This document shows positions 10,333 through 21,815 of a stretch of 64,000 nucleotides of DNA, piece after piece (the first letter of the stretch is position 1; every line of letters starts with the position of its first letter). Origin of the DNA: Tipula vernalis (lineage: Eukaryota; Arthropoda; Insecta; Diptera; Tipulidae); NCBI GenBank assembly GCA_958295665.1, contig OY282559.1:248430764-248494763 (forward strand). Direction: 5' to 3'. The notes under the pieces are model-generated. The model worked only from the letters and a program-made list of their open reading frames with translations. It had not been told where the DNA came from and did no database searches. Made by a program: the position numbers and the translations under genes.

Positions 10333-11459
10333 GTTAAAGTAAGTCAAAGTTCAAGGCCTTACTGTAATTAAAACTCAAATACCATTAAAACATTGCTTCA
10401 ATATGTTTATTATTATATTTTTCCGAATTAATATTTTATCACTGTTGAAATGTTTCAGTTTTTGTTTTTTTTAATTTAAGTGTTTCAGATTACAACTTTG
10501 AAGTTTTAATATTTGTATACTCTACAGAGTTATATCGTTTAACTAGAAAACACATTTCAATAATATTTTCTAGGGTTATGTAATCGGAACAATAACAAGT
10601 GGAAAAATTAATTTTCATTTATGTACATTGTAGCACACAGTAAATGTAATCCTGTCACATTTGCATAAAAATACAATTTGTTAACTTTACTGCAGTTGGT
10701 TTTTTAGATAAAAGTTGAAGGGGGTATGCGTGTGGCACAATTATAGGTACTTGTGTAAAGATTTGTAAATATTTATGTTTTTTTTTAAATCTCACAATAA
10801 AGACTTAAACAGATCAATAATATAAAAGCACATAACAATGAGACATTGAGTCTCCTCTTATATTCGGAAATATTTCATCAATATAATTTCGTGTCTTTAA
10901 GAAAATTGATTTTATTGTTAAATCTTTTGGTTACGTCATACTAATTATTTAATTACATAACTACAACTAATGGTGTTACGAATTAAATTTTCAAATCACG
11001 TTTTAAATTGTGAAAAACCAAAAAAACGCTATAGCACACGTGATGCTGTAGAACTAAACAAAAGTAAAGCACTGCTGCTTTGAACAATTTTCTTATTTCT
11101 ATTGTTTGGTACCTACATAAAAGTACAACATACACAACGTACACATAACCGCAACTTAGTTTTTTTCGTTTTTTTATATCTTGATAATTTTCTTGTTCAC
11201 TCAGACAATATGAAAAATTATTTGACCTACATTGTTGAGTGGAATGAGCATTTTTCACCGCATATATTTGTGGTAAGTGCCTTTCTCCTTATTTTAACAT
11301 TTGTTTTTGTCTTTATTATACAAAGAAGGAATTTAATGTATACGGTACTTTAAAATGCTTAATTTTTTATTCTTTGCCATTTACACAGTAATTAACGAGC
11401 AAATGATATAATTTTGTGGCATGAAATATTTGGATTACGATATAAGTAGGTAGCTTAGG
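10333..11459. other. No recognised gene between piggyBac and LINE
   Basis: This is AT-rich DNA with short unsupported frames, such as about 91 codons on the minus strand at 10983-11258. I see no domain, TIR or repeat that I can name. Confidence 0.4.
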
Positions 11460-11620
11460 TTTAGGTTCAGGTTTAGGTGGCGGTGCAATAGAACCAGGCA
11501 TATACATAAAAATGGTCCGTAGCCATACCACGAATAATTGTTGTCCTCCAACTCATTGGAACCATTTTGAGTTGTTAAAAAAGCGCTGGATAATCCTTAC
11601 GCCCATCCTACAGAGGTCCG

Positions 11621-13090
11621 TCAGATCCTTGACGAAGGGTGCCCCTTTGTGTCAAAAGATAGTAACGGGACAGTATATTCAGCGGTCTTATGAATTTGTT
11701 TGTTACACAATATAGACGAGTGCCCTTTATTATTGCAGGTCCACATTGAAGTGAATTTCAGTCGTATGGCAGTACAAGCTGCCAACTGTTTCCAAAAGAT
11801 ATTTAGAGGGTCAGAAATAGCAGAGTCTCCAGTGCGTGAGTGCATGTGCTCTTCAGTGTACCACTGATGCACAGTGAGACTGTTCTCTGAACTTTTGTCA
11901 ACAGCTTTTGGTTGACAGTTTTGTCCAGAGTAGGCCACCAGACTGTTACCCCCTACAAAGGAATGGGTCTCACTACTGCGGTATAAAGCCAATGTACGAT
12001 GCGGGGCTGAAGCCCCCATCCTTCCCCAATGGCATTTTGCAAGAGTATAGCGCTACCGTAAGTTTCTTTACTCTTTCCAGAATATTAGGTTTCCAATTTA
12101 ATTTGCTATCCAAAACGAGACCCAGAAACTTCGCTTCATCTGTAAAAGTCAAGCTGAACCCATTTAAAGTGGGAGGATCGATATAAGGAAGTTTATATTT
12201 CCTAGAGAACAGAATCAATTCGGTTTTGTGTGGGTTCATATTCAACCCACAGCCATTGGCCCATAATGATAGAATGCCCAGGGCATTTCGCATAAGTTCA
12301 GTAAGGGTGCCGAGATATTTGCCACAGACACCAATAGCAACTTCATCCGCATAGGCAACCACCTTGAAGTCACTGTCCTCCAGTCTTAGCAACAGGTAAT
12401 TAATGACCAAGTTCCAAAACAGGGAGGACAGTACGCCTCCCCGCGGTGAACTTCTGCAATTTTCTGGCAGGGGATTCCACCAAACTGGCATTTATTATAA
12501 TACCTCTTAGCATTTGATCTATCCAGTACTTTAGTGCTTCATCCACTTCCAGATTTGGAATTGTCCGAGTTGTAGTCCCTGGAAGTACGTTGGTAAAGCC
12601 TCCTTAATATCCAAAAAGGTTACAATTGGAGTCTCTATACTCTATATAAGGGAATGAAGAGCAGTCTCTACAGATTACCTCTTGCAATAGGCATGTTGGA
12701 TTTAGACAGCTTTTCCGCCACAATTATTCCTCTAATATCAGCTACTATTTGTCTTTCAGTGTTTTTAAAAAACGCCCACAGGATCTTTTTCTGCTAATAA
12801 TTTGACCTACAAGGCCACTACTCCTATTACCTACGGATGTGGTAGGTACAGATTCGGAACAACCAGCAAAATGATTTTCCAGCAGAAGTTTCAACGATTC
12901 CGCACTATTATTGGTTCATATCCCATCCGGCCGATGAAGATAAATTGGGATGGAAAGACCAGTTAACAGTACTTTGCTTAGCCCAGACATCTACGAAGGC
13001 TCCTGAATTTTACCACTGTAGAGTCTCCAAGATCTGTTCTTGGAACTTCTCAATTGATATTTGTAAATTTTGAGGACTTCCTTATAGTAG
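11621..13090 (-). pseudogene. LINE copy A reverse transcriptase and pre-RNase H region
   Basis: The frame 12491-11973 contains GGVLSSLFWNLVIN (RT motif 4 region), then AYADE where an active RT has YADD, then NPHKTELILF and LGLVLDSKLNW. The next frame, 12019-11621, holds the segment between RT and RNase H with the CN-x-GHSSIL motif. The part right of 12491 is eroded and crosses several stops. The Glu in place of the second catalytic Asp, together with the frame breaks, marks a dead copy. Confidence 0.75.
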
Positions 13091-13092
13091 TC

Positions 13093-13742
13093 TCAGTTTA
13101 CAACGTCTCTAATTTTGCTTGCAGTTTTGAAGAGTCTTTCGCATTTTGAACGTGTTTGTTGAATCTCCTTGGACCCCACCCCGGGCCGAGATTTATCCCT
13201 AGGCCTGCTAAGGGGACTAGAGCCCGGTATCGCTTCATTACAAGCGCCGGACAGCTCGTCCACTAAGCCATCGAGCTTTTGCGTAGTTTTTGGAGGTTTT
13301 GGCACCGGAACTGGTCGTGAATTACCTAGAATTGTTCTAAAGGTATCCCAGTTGGTTTTCCTTCTATTTCTGTAGATTGGACTTTTTGAAAAAGCCAAGT
13401 TCATTTAAAATTGAAGATAACAATAATCAGAAAAAAGTGGTCTTCCGAAACTTTCCAGTTTAATAGACTAATCGTCAAAAAGTTCGAGATAAGTGTAATA
13501 TGCAATGCCTTCTGTCAATTTCTAGTTATAAAAGTCGCCTTAGTGCCTATATTATATATATGAAGGTTAGTACCTAAAAAGTAATCAAGGATTAACTCAC
13601 CTCGTTCATTTGTCTTCGTACTTACCCAGATCGTGTGATGAGAATTTGCATTACTCCCTAGGATGACTCCAACCTTGAGCCTCTGAGCCTCCAAGATTAG
13701 CCCACCTAGAATGATTGGTGGAATATCCACTTCATCATAAGC
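13093..13742 (-). pseudogene. LINE copy A endonuclease end and linker
   Basis: The frame 13730-13515 carries the C-terminal part of the apurinic-type endonuclease: GSNANSHHTIW, NERGELILDY and ITRN. The frame 13404-13093 is the linker to RT, with RRKTNWDTFRTIL and a proline-rich patch. The start at 13742 lies within the endonuclease, so this copy lacks its 5' half. It ends at a 20-bp duplicated sequence shared with copy B. Confidence 0.75.
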
Positions 13743-13799
13743 TAGGGTTTATATCCACTTCATCATAAGCCCCTGGATGGGATCCTAGTCCGGAACTTT

Positions 13800-15940
13800 A
13801 TGTCAAAAGATAGTGACGGGACAGTTTAGTCGGGGTTCTTGGGAATTTATTCGTTACACAAAATGGATGAGTGTCCTGTATTGTTGCAGGTACACCTTGA
13901 GGTAGATTTCAGTCGTAGCTCGTTTGCCCATAATGAAAGAATGCCCAGGGCCGAGATATTTGCCATAGACACCAATAGCAACATGATCCGCATAGGCAAC
14001 CACCTTGAAGCTACCGTCCTCCAGTCTTAGCAACAGGTCATTTTTGACCAAGTTTCAAAGTAGGGGATAGTACCCCACCCTGCAGCTTACCTCTGCTTGC
14101 AAATCTTCTGGCAGAGGATTCCCCAAATTCGCATTTATGATCCTGCCTCTTAGCATTTGATCTATCCAGTCCTTGAATGATTAATCCACTCCCAGATCTG
14201 AAAGTGCCCGAGTTATAGCCCCTGGAAGCACGTTGTTAAAGGCTCCCTCAATATCAAAGAATGTTACCATTGCTTAGTCTCTATACTCGACAGATTTCTC
14301 AATGAAATATATAAGAGAATGAAGGGCAGTCTCTGCAGATCTCTAATATGAGCTTCTATGCGCCTCTAATATAAGCTTCTATTTGTCTTTTCAGTGTTTT
14401 TAAAAGTCAGGAAGACAAGCTAATCGGTCTAAGGTATAAATAAAACTTCACTTGCGCCCACTTGCTAGGAATGTGACATACCAGGCTGCCTTTGAAAATG
14501 ACCTCTAATCAGGAAATGGTTAGATCCGTAGTTGGTTGAATATCCGCAGGGATAATACCATCGAGTCCAGGTGACTTATACGATTTAAAACTATTTATCG
14601 CCCACAGGATCTTTTTCCTGCTAATAATTTGACCTATTAGGCTACTTGTCCATTTACCTACTGATATGGTAGGTACATATTTGGAACAACCAGGAAAATG
14701 AGTCTCCAACAGAAGTTTCAGCGATTCCGCACTATTATTGGTCCATATCCCATCCGGCCATTGAAGACAATTTGGGATGGAAGGACAAGTTGATAGTACT
14801 TTGCGTAGCCTAGACATCTCCGAAGACTCCTGAATTTTGCCACAGTATAGTCTCCAAGATCTGTTCTTGGCGCTTCTCAATTGATATTTGTAAATTCTGA
14901 GGACTTCCTTATAGGAGTCCCAGTCTACAGAGGCTCTTGTTTTCCTTGCTGTTTTGAAGAGTCTTTTACATTTTTCACGTGCTTTTTGAATCTCCTTAGA
15001 TCACCAAGGTGGCCGAGATTCAACCCCTAGGCCTACTAAAAGGACTAGAGCCCAGTATCGCTTCATTAAAAGCGCCAGACAGCTCGTCCAGCAAGCCATC
15101 GAGCTCTTGCGAAGTTTTTGTAGGTTTTGGCACCGGAACCGGTAGTGAATTAGCTAGAATTGTTCTGAAGGTATCCCAATTGGTTTTTCTCCTTTTTCTG
15201 TAGATTGGAATTTTTGGAGCAGCCAAGCCCATTTCAAATTGAAGATAATAATTATCATTTAATAGACTAATCATCAAAAGTTCGACACATGTGTATTATC
15301 GAATACCTCCTCTCTATTCCTAGTTATAAAAGTCGGCTTATTGCCTATGTTACATAAATGAAGGTTAGTACTTAAAATGTAACCAAGGAGTAACTCACCT
15401 CGTTCATTTGCATCCGTACTTTGATTCACTCCCCAGTATGATTCCAACCTTGCGCTTCTGAGCCTCCAAGAATAGCCCACCTAGAATGATTGGGGAAACA
15501 TCCATTTCATCATAAGCTATCGACTTCAATGCTGACCGCTGCTACGTCTACATTGCTAAATTTGATAGCAGAAAACCACTTATGTTATTTTTAATGGGAA
15601 TGCACGACCGAACCTTACCCGGTCTTTGGTGACCCAAGGTTCCTAGATCAACACAACATCTGTCGCTTCTTTCGCAATTTTTAAAATAAGAGCAGCTGAT
15701 GCTGCCTTAGCGTGGTGAAGGTTGACTTGCAGACATGCAGTTCTCCACCATAGTAACATCAGATTCTTCCCCTAATGAGAAGTCCTCTGAGAGCCTATTT
15801 AAAGACTTCACGGGGAGAGAGTTTCCGTGGAGAGCGTTTCCGCTTGGCTGTCCGCTATTTGTGTCTGAACCTGACTTTGGAGCCTCAGGCTTGTACGCGT
15901 CTTTTTTGTACACCTTGACTGGGACCGCAGTGAAACTCTA
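13800..15940 (-). pseudogene. LINE copy B ORF2 (endonuclease-RT), degenerate
   Basis: The start of the endonuclease is recognisable near 15740-15640 (HAKAASAAL, then VVLI-x-EPWVTKDR). The C-terminal endonuclease block NERGELLLGY with ITRNREEV lies at 15480-15274. The linker RRKTNWDTFRTIL lies at 15277-15020. The pre-RT and RT start, with SPGLDGIIPADI, are at 14880-14509, and the catalytic box reads YADH at about 13990. Multiple frameshifts and stops and the deletion make this non-functional. Confidence 0.75.
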
Positions 15941-15949
15941 GTTGATTGA

Positions 15950-16690
15950 ACCGTTGGTTTTTCCACTGCAGTCAGTGACTCCCTGTTTAAAATAATAAAA
16001 GCTGACCTATAGTCAGCCTTTGTCTGTTGGAGCTTGGCAACTTTCTAGTTGTGCGTTGGCAAATCCGGGTTGCCAACCTGCAACAACTGGAGTATCACGT
16101 TCGGTTCACTACGCTCCGACGGGATGTATATCCTAGCTCTTGCTCTGCAGGGAATCTTCCCCCTAGAAAAACTTACTTTCAAGTAGGTGGTGGCTAAGAC
16201 CCCTTCCACCTTCCTCCAATTGGCGGGCGTGATACGGCCATCCTGCCAGCTGATCGTTGAGTTCCTCACTGAAAGGCCTCATACCGGTAGCATGGAGCTT
16301 CGCCCTATTGGCAATCTTAGGACTGTACTCCAGCGATCTTACTCTTTTTAGTTGTTGGCCAGCTGAAGGGCCTTCCGACTTCTGTTCGGTGACTTTCACT
16401 GCCCACGCAAGCGTGGCACTGTCTTTCTCCGTCCTGTCTTCCGGCGAAATATTATTTATTTTGACTAGAGCCCTCCAGGCTTTTCTCCTACTATTGTATG
16501 TTGGTCTTGAGGAACCAGATTCCTTCGTACTTTGCTTCCGCTTTGTTGGTCCAGGTTTGGTGACTCGGATTGAGGGATCAACCTAGCAAGAGCTTATGTC
16601 CCACGCTTTTGTTGTAAAATTAGAGGCAGGCCTACAGACCCGAGTCTTCTTGTCTACATATCCCGGATTTGCTAATGTGTCCATCTGATA
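15950..16690 (-). pseudogene. LINE copy B ORF1 (gag-like) remnant
   Basis: The likely start is MDTLANPGY near 16690. Further along are a charged stretch, the block RITPANWRKVEG (about 16220) and PCRARARIYIPSE followed by LLQVGNPDLPTHN (about 16170-16045). These are typical of the ORF1 protein of LOA/R1/Jockey-type LINEs, which coats the RNA. The frame switches several times, with overlapping open frames at 16399-16163 and 16269-16045. No clear CCHC knuckle survives. Confidence 0.65.
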
Positions 16691-16900
16691 AGGCTACTTA
16701 ATCCGGAGGGCACCAGGTATCCAGATCCACCGTTAGCGACTGAGCTCGAGTAACACCTTAACCCAGCCCAGTGATTTGTTTAATGTTAACTCCTTTAGCG
16801 CCGTATTTTAGCCTGGAAGCCAAAGAATCGGCAATCTAGTTACCGGTTGTCACCACGTGGATGTAACATGAGCACTTGTGGAAGTTGAAAGTTACGGAGC

Positions 16901-17455
16901 TGGCCACAAGTGCCAACTTCACACCTAACCACCTCAATAAAAGTAGCTTAAGTAGATGGAAAATAGAGTGATCAAACTAAACTAAAATTTATTTTTATTG
17001 CCATGTTAGAATCTCACTAATTACAATAATTAATCGATTTTGAGTAATCGGGCCCGGATAATTTCCTGAATGTGGACAAGTTGGGAATTTTCCAATTCTT
17101 TTGTTGAGAACTCGAGTTGAACATTCAGGCAGATCAACTTTCCCATTTAAGAAAACCAAAAAATAATTTAACATTTCTATTTGTAATAGAAAAAGAGATT
17201 TTAAATCGTGTCTAGACGGAGTCTTTACCATTCAATGCCTTTAAACCAAGCTTAACATTCAATTACAAAATAATAGCCGGTGACATGACATAGTTTCTAT
17301 GTAAAATTGCTGGTCAACAATGTGTTAATAGGGGACGAAACTAAACGAATGAGTCAAATATAGTTGAAATGAATGTCTGTCAAGGAGAAATATGATTTTC
17401 ATTTAAATTAATACCTCCACATCTTATTCAGCAATCAATTCTGAATACTAACATA
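16901..17455. other. No recognised gene between LINE and Copia
   Basis: A 78-codon minus-strand frame at 17231-16995 shows no motif that I recognise. The left part could still include LINE 5' leader sequence. The segment ends with the ATTTC target duplication of the Copia element. Confidence 0.4.
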
Positions 17456-17460
17456 ATTTC

Positions 17461-17649
17461 TGTTGGCATATAATTAGTTTGGAGAGAATACAATTAGAAT
17501 AAAACACTACTGTACACGTTACAAAATCATAGATTATATTTTTAGGTTAAGCATAAACTTCATGACAATAATAGAAGCACAGCGCAGATATATATACATA
17601 ACATATCTATCTCTTTTACACGGATATAAAAAATGTTCTCACTCCAACA
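17461..17649 (-). repeat. Copia 3' LTR
   Basis: This 189-bp LTR runs TGTTGG...CCAACA. It matches the other LTR almost base for base and contains a tract ATATATATACATAACATATC. It lies directly downstream of the purine-rich tract on the minus strand. Confidence 0.93.
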
Positions 17650-17667
17650 CTCCCACTAGAACATACA

Positions 17668-20600
17668 TTCAATTCAGTAAATCAAGTCCACTACAGCAGG
17701 ATGTATGTTTGTCCTTACTTAATCCTTTGGTTAATATATCTGCAACCATCTGGTCCGTTGAGATTGATGCAATCTTTATTTTCTGATCTTCAACACATTT
17801 TCATACGTAATGATGTCTAATATCTATAGTCCGTGCATGATAACCATTATTTGCAGCAAGATCGAGGGCACTCTTATTGTCACATAGAATCTTCACCGAT
17901 TTCGGTTTACCAAATTGAAATTCATTTTCAAAATTTTTAAGCCACATAGCTTCCTGTGTTGCAGCATAGAGGGCCATGTATTCGGCTTCGGTTGTGGATA
18001 GGGCTACAGTTGATTGTTTTTTTACTATTCCATGAAAGTGGGCCACCTTGCATCATGAATACGTAACCAGTAACTGACCCCGCCTTTCATCAATATCACC
18101 AGCCCAATCAGCATCACAATATCCCATGAGATCTGAATTTCCATATTTTGAGAATTCAAGTTTCATGCTGGACGTTCCCTTCAAATACCGCAGAATTCTC
18201 TTAACACCATTCCAATGTTGTCTACCAGGATTATTGTTAAAGCGGCTCACTATACTAACTGCATACGCAATATCAGGTCTGGTACCTTGAGCAGCATACA
18301 AAATACTCCCAACAGCTTGTTGATATGGCACACACTCCATTTCATTGATTTCAATTGTGTTTTTCGGACACATTTCTTTCGGCAGTTTCAAATTTATATC
18401 ACAAGGAGTAGATACAAGATTACAATTAATTGGACAAGTTCAAGTTGAATCTGATTAAAACTTCATTAATGTATTTTTCTTGATCTATCCAAATTTTATG
18501 CTTTTCACGATCACGTGTGATATTTATTCCTAAACAGGATTTAGCTTCACCGAAATCTTTTATCTTGAAATGATTATTAAGTTCCATTTTAACTTTATCT
18601 TTAATTTCGGCACAATTACTAAATAGCAGCAAATCATCCACATAAACTGCTAAAAATATCATTTTTGATTTTTCTATATTATAATAAATACATGGTTCTA
18701 CTTTTGATCGTTTAAACCCGATATTGGTTAAAACTTTGTCCAATTTAATATTCAATACTCTGCTGGCTTGCTTCAATCCGTAGAGTCTTTTTTAATTTAC
18801 AAACTTTTGTGCCATTACCATAGCCAACATGTAACATGTAAATATCTTCATTTAAATCTCCTTGTAAAAATGCAGTGACTTCATCCATGTGATCAATGTC
18901 AAGATCGAATTTAGAAGCCAATGCCATTAGATAACGTATGGATGTGTATCGAACCACTGGGGAAAATGTTTCACTGTAATCTATCCCCTTTGTTTGAGCA
19001 CATCCTTTGATTACAAGCCGTGCTTTGTAACGTAGTTTACCAGAAGCGTCTATTTTGCTTTTAAAAACCCACTTGTAATCAATTGCTTTTCGATCTGAAA
19101 GTAGATTCATTAATGTCCATGTTTCATTTTCGATTAGAGAGTCATATTCACTTTTCGTGGCTTCTCTTCAGAATTTTTCGTCTGATCGACTTAATGCTTC
19201 TTGTACGGTCAAAGGATCAGAAAATTCACTTGTATTTGCCTTCATAACAAAATTATCAAATTTCTTTGGTAACTCAGTTTTTCTTGATGAATGTCGTTGT
19301 TTTGATTCTTTACGACAGCTTGGACATTCATATTCTGTTCTTCTTCATCTGAAAAACCATAGAAATCACTTTCGGCTTGAGATGGTTCACAACAATCATC
19401 TCATTGATAATCTGACTCAGATTATCATTTAAACAAATCTGAGAATTGTCATCTTTAAGTTCATTAACTCCCACTTAAGTCTTAACAAGTCTTTATAAAG
19501 AATTCCATTTCTGATTCTTTTTTAGCATCGAGATCAGCTTCATCGTTACATCCATTGAGAGTTAAAATGTCATTATCAGTCTCAATAAAAACAACATTTC
19601 GGCTAAGAATTATTTTTTGTGTTTCAGGCACATATAACCGGTATACTTTTGTTCCAGAAGGATAACCAACAAAAATACATTCTGTTGATTTGGCATCCCA
19701 TTTCTTACGTTTTTGACTGGGTACATGAGCTTTGCAACCAAAAATTCTTAGAAATTTCATATCTGGTTTTTATTAGACCAAACTTCTTCAGGAACTAATT
19801 TATCGGATAATGCCTTGGTTGGTGATCTATTCACGATAAACACAGCTGTTGAAACCGCTTCAGTCCAAAACTGTTTCTGTAACTTTGCATCAAACAACAA
19901 ACAACGAGCTCTTTCCACAATAGATCTGTTTTGTCGTTCAGCTAATGAATCAAGTTCAGTAATTTATCAAGTGGTTGATATTCAATGCCACCATCAGTTC
20001 GTAGAATTTGTATTCGTTGTCCTGTTTCGTTTTCAACGGCATTCGTAAAATACAAAAATGATTCTTTTACTTCATTCTTTGATTTTAAAAAGTAAACAAA
20101 AGTTTTTCTGGTATAATCATCGATCATTGTTACAAAGTATCTGGAACCACTTAGAGAATCTATCTCCATCGGGCCACAAACATCGGAGTGTACAATTTGT
20201 AGCACTTTTGTTGCACGAGTTCCAGTATTTTTAAAAGGTTGTTTAATTGTTTACCCTTTAAATATACTACACATGGCTTTTTAGTATAAACAGATAGTTG
20301 TTTATCACAGAATGGACGGGAAATGTTCTGCAATTGTCTCGTGTAATCAAAATTCATATGGCCTAAACGGCGATGCCATAACATCCATTCATTATAAACA
20401 TTATTAGCTGTCATACACTTATTTTTTTTTTTTCAAGTTGATCCGGAGCACGATTTAGTTTATACATATTATCCTCTAGTTTAGCAGTCGCGACCAACAC
20501 ACTGTCTTCATTATAAATTTTACAACCGTCTACATCAAACACTACTCTTTTGTTATTAGAACACATCTGGCTCACAGAAAGTACATTCGTCGATAAATTT

Positions 20601-21557
20601 GGAACATGTAGAACGGTTTTAACATAAACAGGTTCCACATCATTAGTGTTTTCCGAAAACATATTAAATCTTACATCACCTACAGCGGCTATCTGGAGGA
20701 ACTTTGATGTTCTGCAACCATTCGCCATGTACTGTCATGTGTGATGAGGCACCGGAATCAATGTACCATTCATCTGCTTCAACTATTGATCCAGATTTTA
20801 GACTAGCAAAAAGTGAGGTTAAATTTTTCTTGTTTTGGCTAGATGATGATTTATTATACTGATGTCGATACTGATGTTGAGTTTTATCATCCTTCTTGTT
20901 GGGACAGTTTTTGGATATATGTCCAAAATTATTGCAACCGTAACATCTCGGCCCCTTTGAGGTATTGTTTCGGTTTTTTGAATTCGTATATTTATTGAAT
21001 TTTCCATATAAAGCGGCGTTATTAGAATTCTCTTTTTCAACTTTCACATCTTGCAGCAATTTGGTTTTGATCGAATCATCAGTAATAGAGATACCAGAGC
21101 TCTCAAGCCCCTTTATCATCGGTCTATACTCGTCCGACAATCCTGCCAATAAAAATGTGCCAATCCATTCATCGGAAATCACAAATCCAATACTTGTGAG
21201 TTTATGAGCGGTTATTATAATTTTGTTAACATATTGATTTTTCCAATTTTGTTGTAATTAAATCACGTAGAAGACCAACCTTGCGTGTTAATCCAGAATC
21301 TTCGAAAGTTTGTTTAAGTTTATCCCAAACTTCTTTTGCATTTTTTGCTTCAGTAATATGAACATAGTTCACCGGGTCAACAAGCAAAATAATTTTTGAT
21401 TTTGCTAAAATATCTTTTTGTACTTTAGTATCATCTACTTTCAGGACGTACTGCCATAGGTCCTTATGTTCCAAGTACGTTTTGACTGCGAATTGCCACG
21501 TGTTATAATTTTCTCTGCCTTAAATTTTTCTATTGAAGGAATATAATTGTTTGCCAT
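17668..21557 (-). pseudogene. Copia gag-pol, multiple frameshifts
   Basis: Read right to left, an ATG at 21557 opens gag. The zinc knuckle CX2CX4HX4C (CYGCNNFGHISKNC) lies near 20940, and the protease motif DSGASS near 20750. The pre-integrase block LWHRRLGH is near 20380, and the integrase core start with HSDVCGP and DDYTRK near 20200-20110. RT has FSPVVRYTSIR near 18970 and YVDDLLLFS near 18640. RNase H has YCDADWAGD near 18110 and TTEAEYMAL near 17980, with an ADILTKG tail near 17730. At least eight frame changes or stops separate these blocks, so no polyprotein is made. In an active element the product would be cleaved into capsid and enzymes in cytoplasmic particles. Confidence 0.92.
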
Positions 21558-21606
21558 GGTTTAACAAAATATCTGCTTAACTAATTATATATTAAAACGT
21601 GTTTCT

Positions 21607-21620
21607 CTGGGCCCATAACC
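21607..21620 (-). other. Primer binding site, internal initiator-Met tRNA type
   Basis: On the minus strand the bases just inside the 5' LTR read GGTTATGGGCCCAG. This is the primer site of Drosophila copia, which pairs with the anticodon-region half of initiator tRNA-Met rather than with a tRNA 3' end. It fixes the element's orientation and family. Confidence 0.85.
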
Positions 21621-21810
21621 TGTTGGGATATAATTAGTTCGGAGAGAATACAATTAGAATAAAACACGACTGTACATGTTACAAAATCAAAGATTATATT
21701 TTTTAGGTTAAGCATAAACTTCATGACAATAATAAAAGCACAGCGCAGATATATATACATAACATATCTATCTCTTTTACACGGATATAAAAAATGTTCT
21801 CACTCCAACA
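21621..21810 (-). repeat. Copia 5' LTR
   Basis: This 190-bp LTR runs TGTTGG...CCAACA and is followed by the ATTTC target duplication. It should hold the element's promoter and transcript ends, although no core promoter motif stands out. Confidence 0.93.
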
Positions 21811-21815
21811 ATTTC

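Larger units (their letters stand above)
11460..13742 (-). mobile_element. Non-LTR retrotransposon copy A (LOA/Jockey-like), 5'-truncated
   Basis: Read right to left, the copy starts inside the endonuclease (about 13742), passes a linker, reverse transcriptase and the region before RNase H, and fades near 11460. The sequence is the same family as the copy immediately to its right, in the same orientation. The Lian/LOA-like assignment rests on the endonuclease-RT-RNase H order and on phrases such as NPHKTELILF. Jockey or I clades remain possible. Confidence 0.75.
13743..16900 (-). mobile_element. Non-LTR retrotransposon copy B, same family as copy A
   Basis: The order from right to left is 5' leader (about 16900-16690), ORF1/gag (about 16690-15950), endonuclease (about 15940-15270), linker, RT start, then RT with an internal deletion of about 490 bp relative to copy A, ending near 13771. 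Sequence around 13913 corresponds to about 11770 of copy A, and around 13923 to about 12262. Copies A and B overlap in content, so they are two insertions or a tandem duplication, not one element. Confidence 0.75.
17456..21815 (-). mobile_element. Ty1/Copia LTR retrotransposon, complete ends, coding region decayed
   Basis: Two LTRs (17461-17649 and 21621-21810) start TGTTGG, end CCAACA and are flanked by the 5-bp duplication ATTTC (17456-17460 and 21811-21815). The element reads on the minus strand, so the right LTR is its 5' LTR. A half-tRNA primer site follows it, and a purine tract (AGTGGGAG) precedes the 3' LTR. The gag-pol order (gag, protease, integrase, RT, RNase H) is that of Copia. 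By eye the LTRs differ by about six substitutions and one indel, so the insertion is not recent. Confidence 0.93.

Noticed and set aside
16995..17231. 78-codon minus-strand frame near the LINE 5' end
   Set aside because: No motif and no conserved position relative to LINE ORF1.
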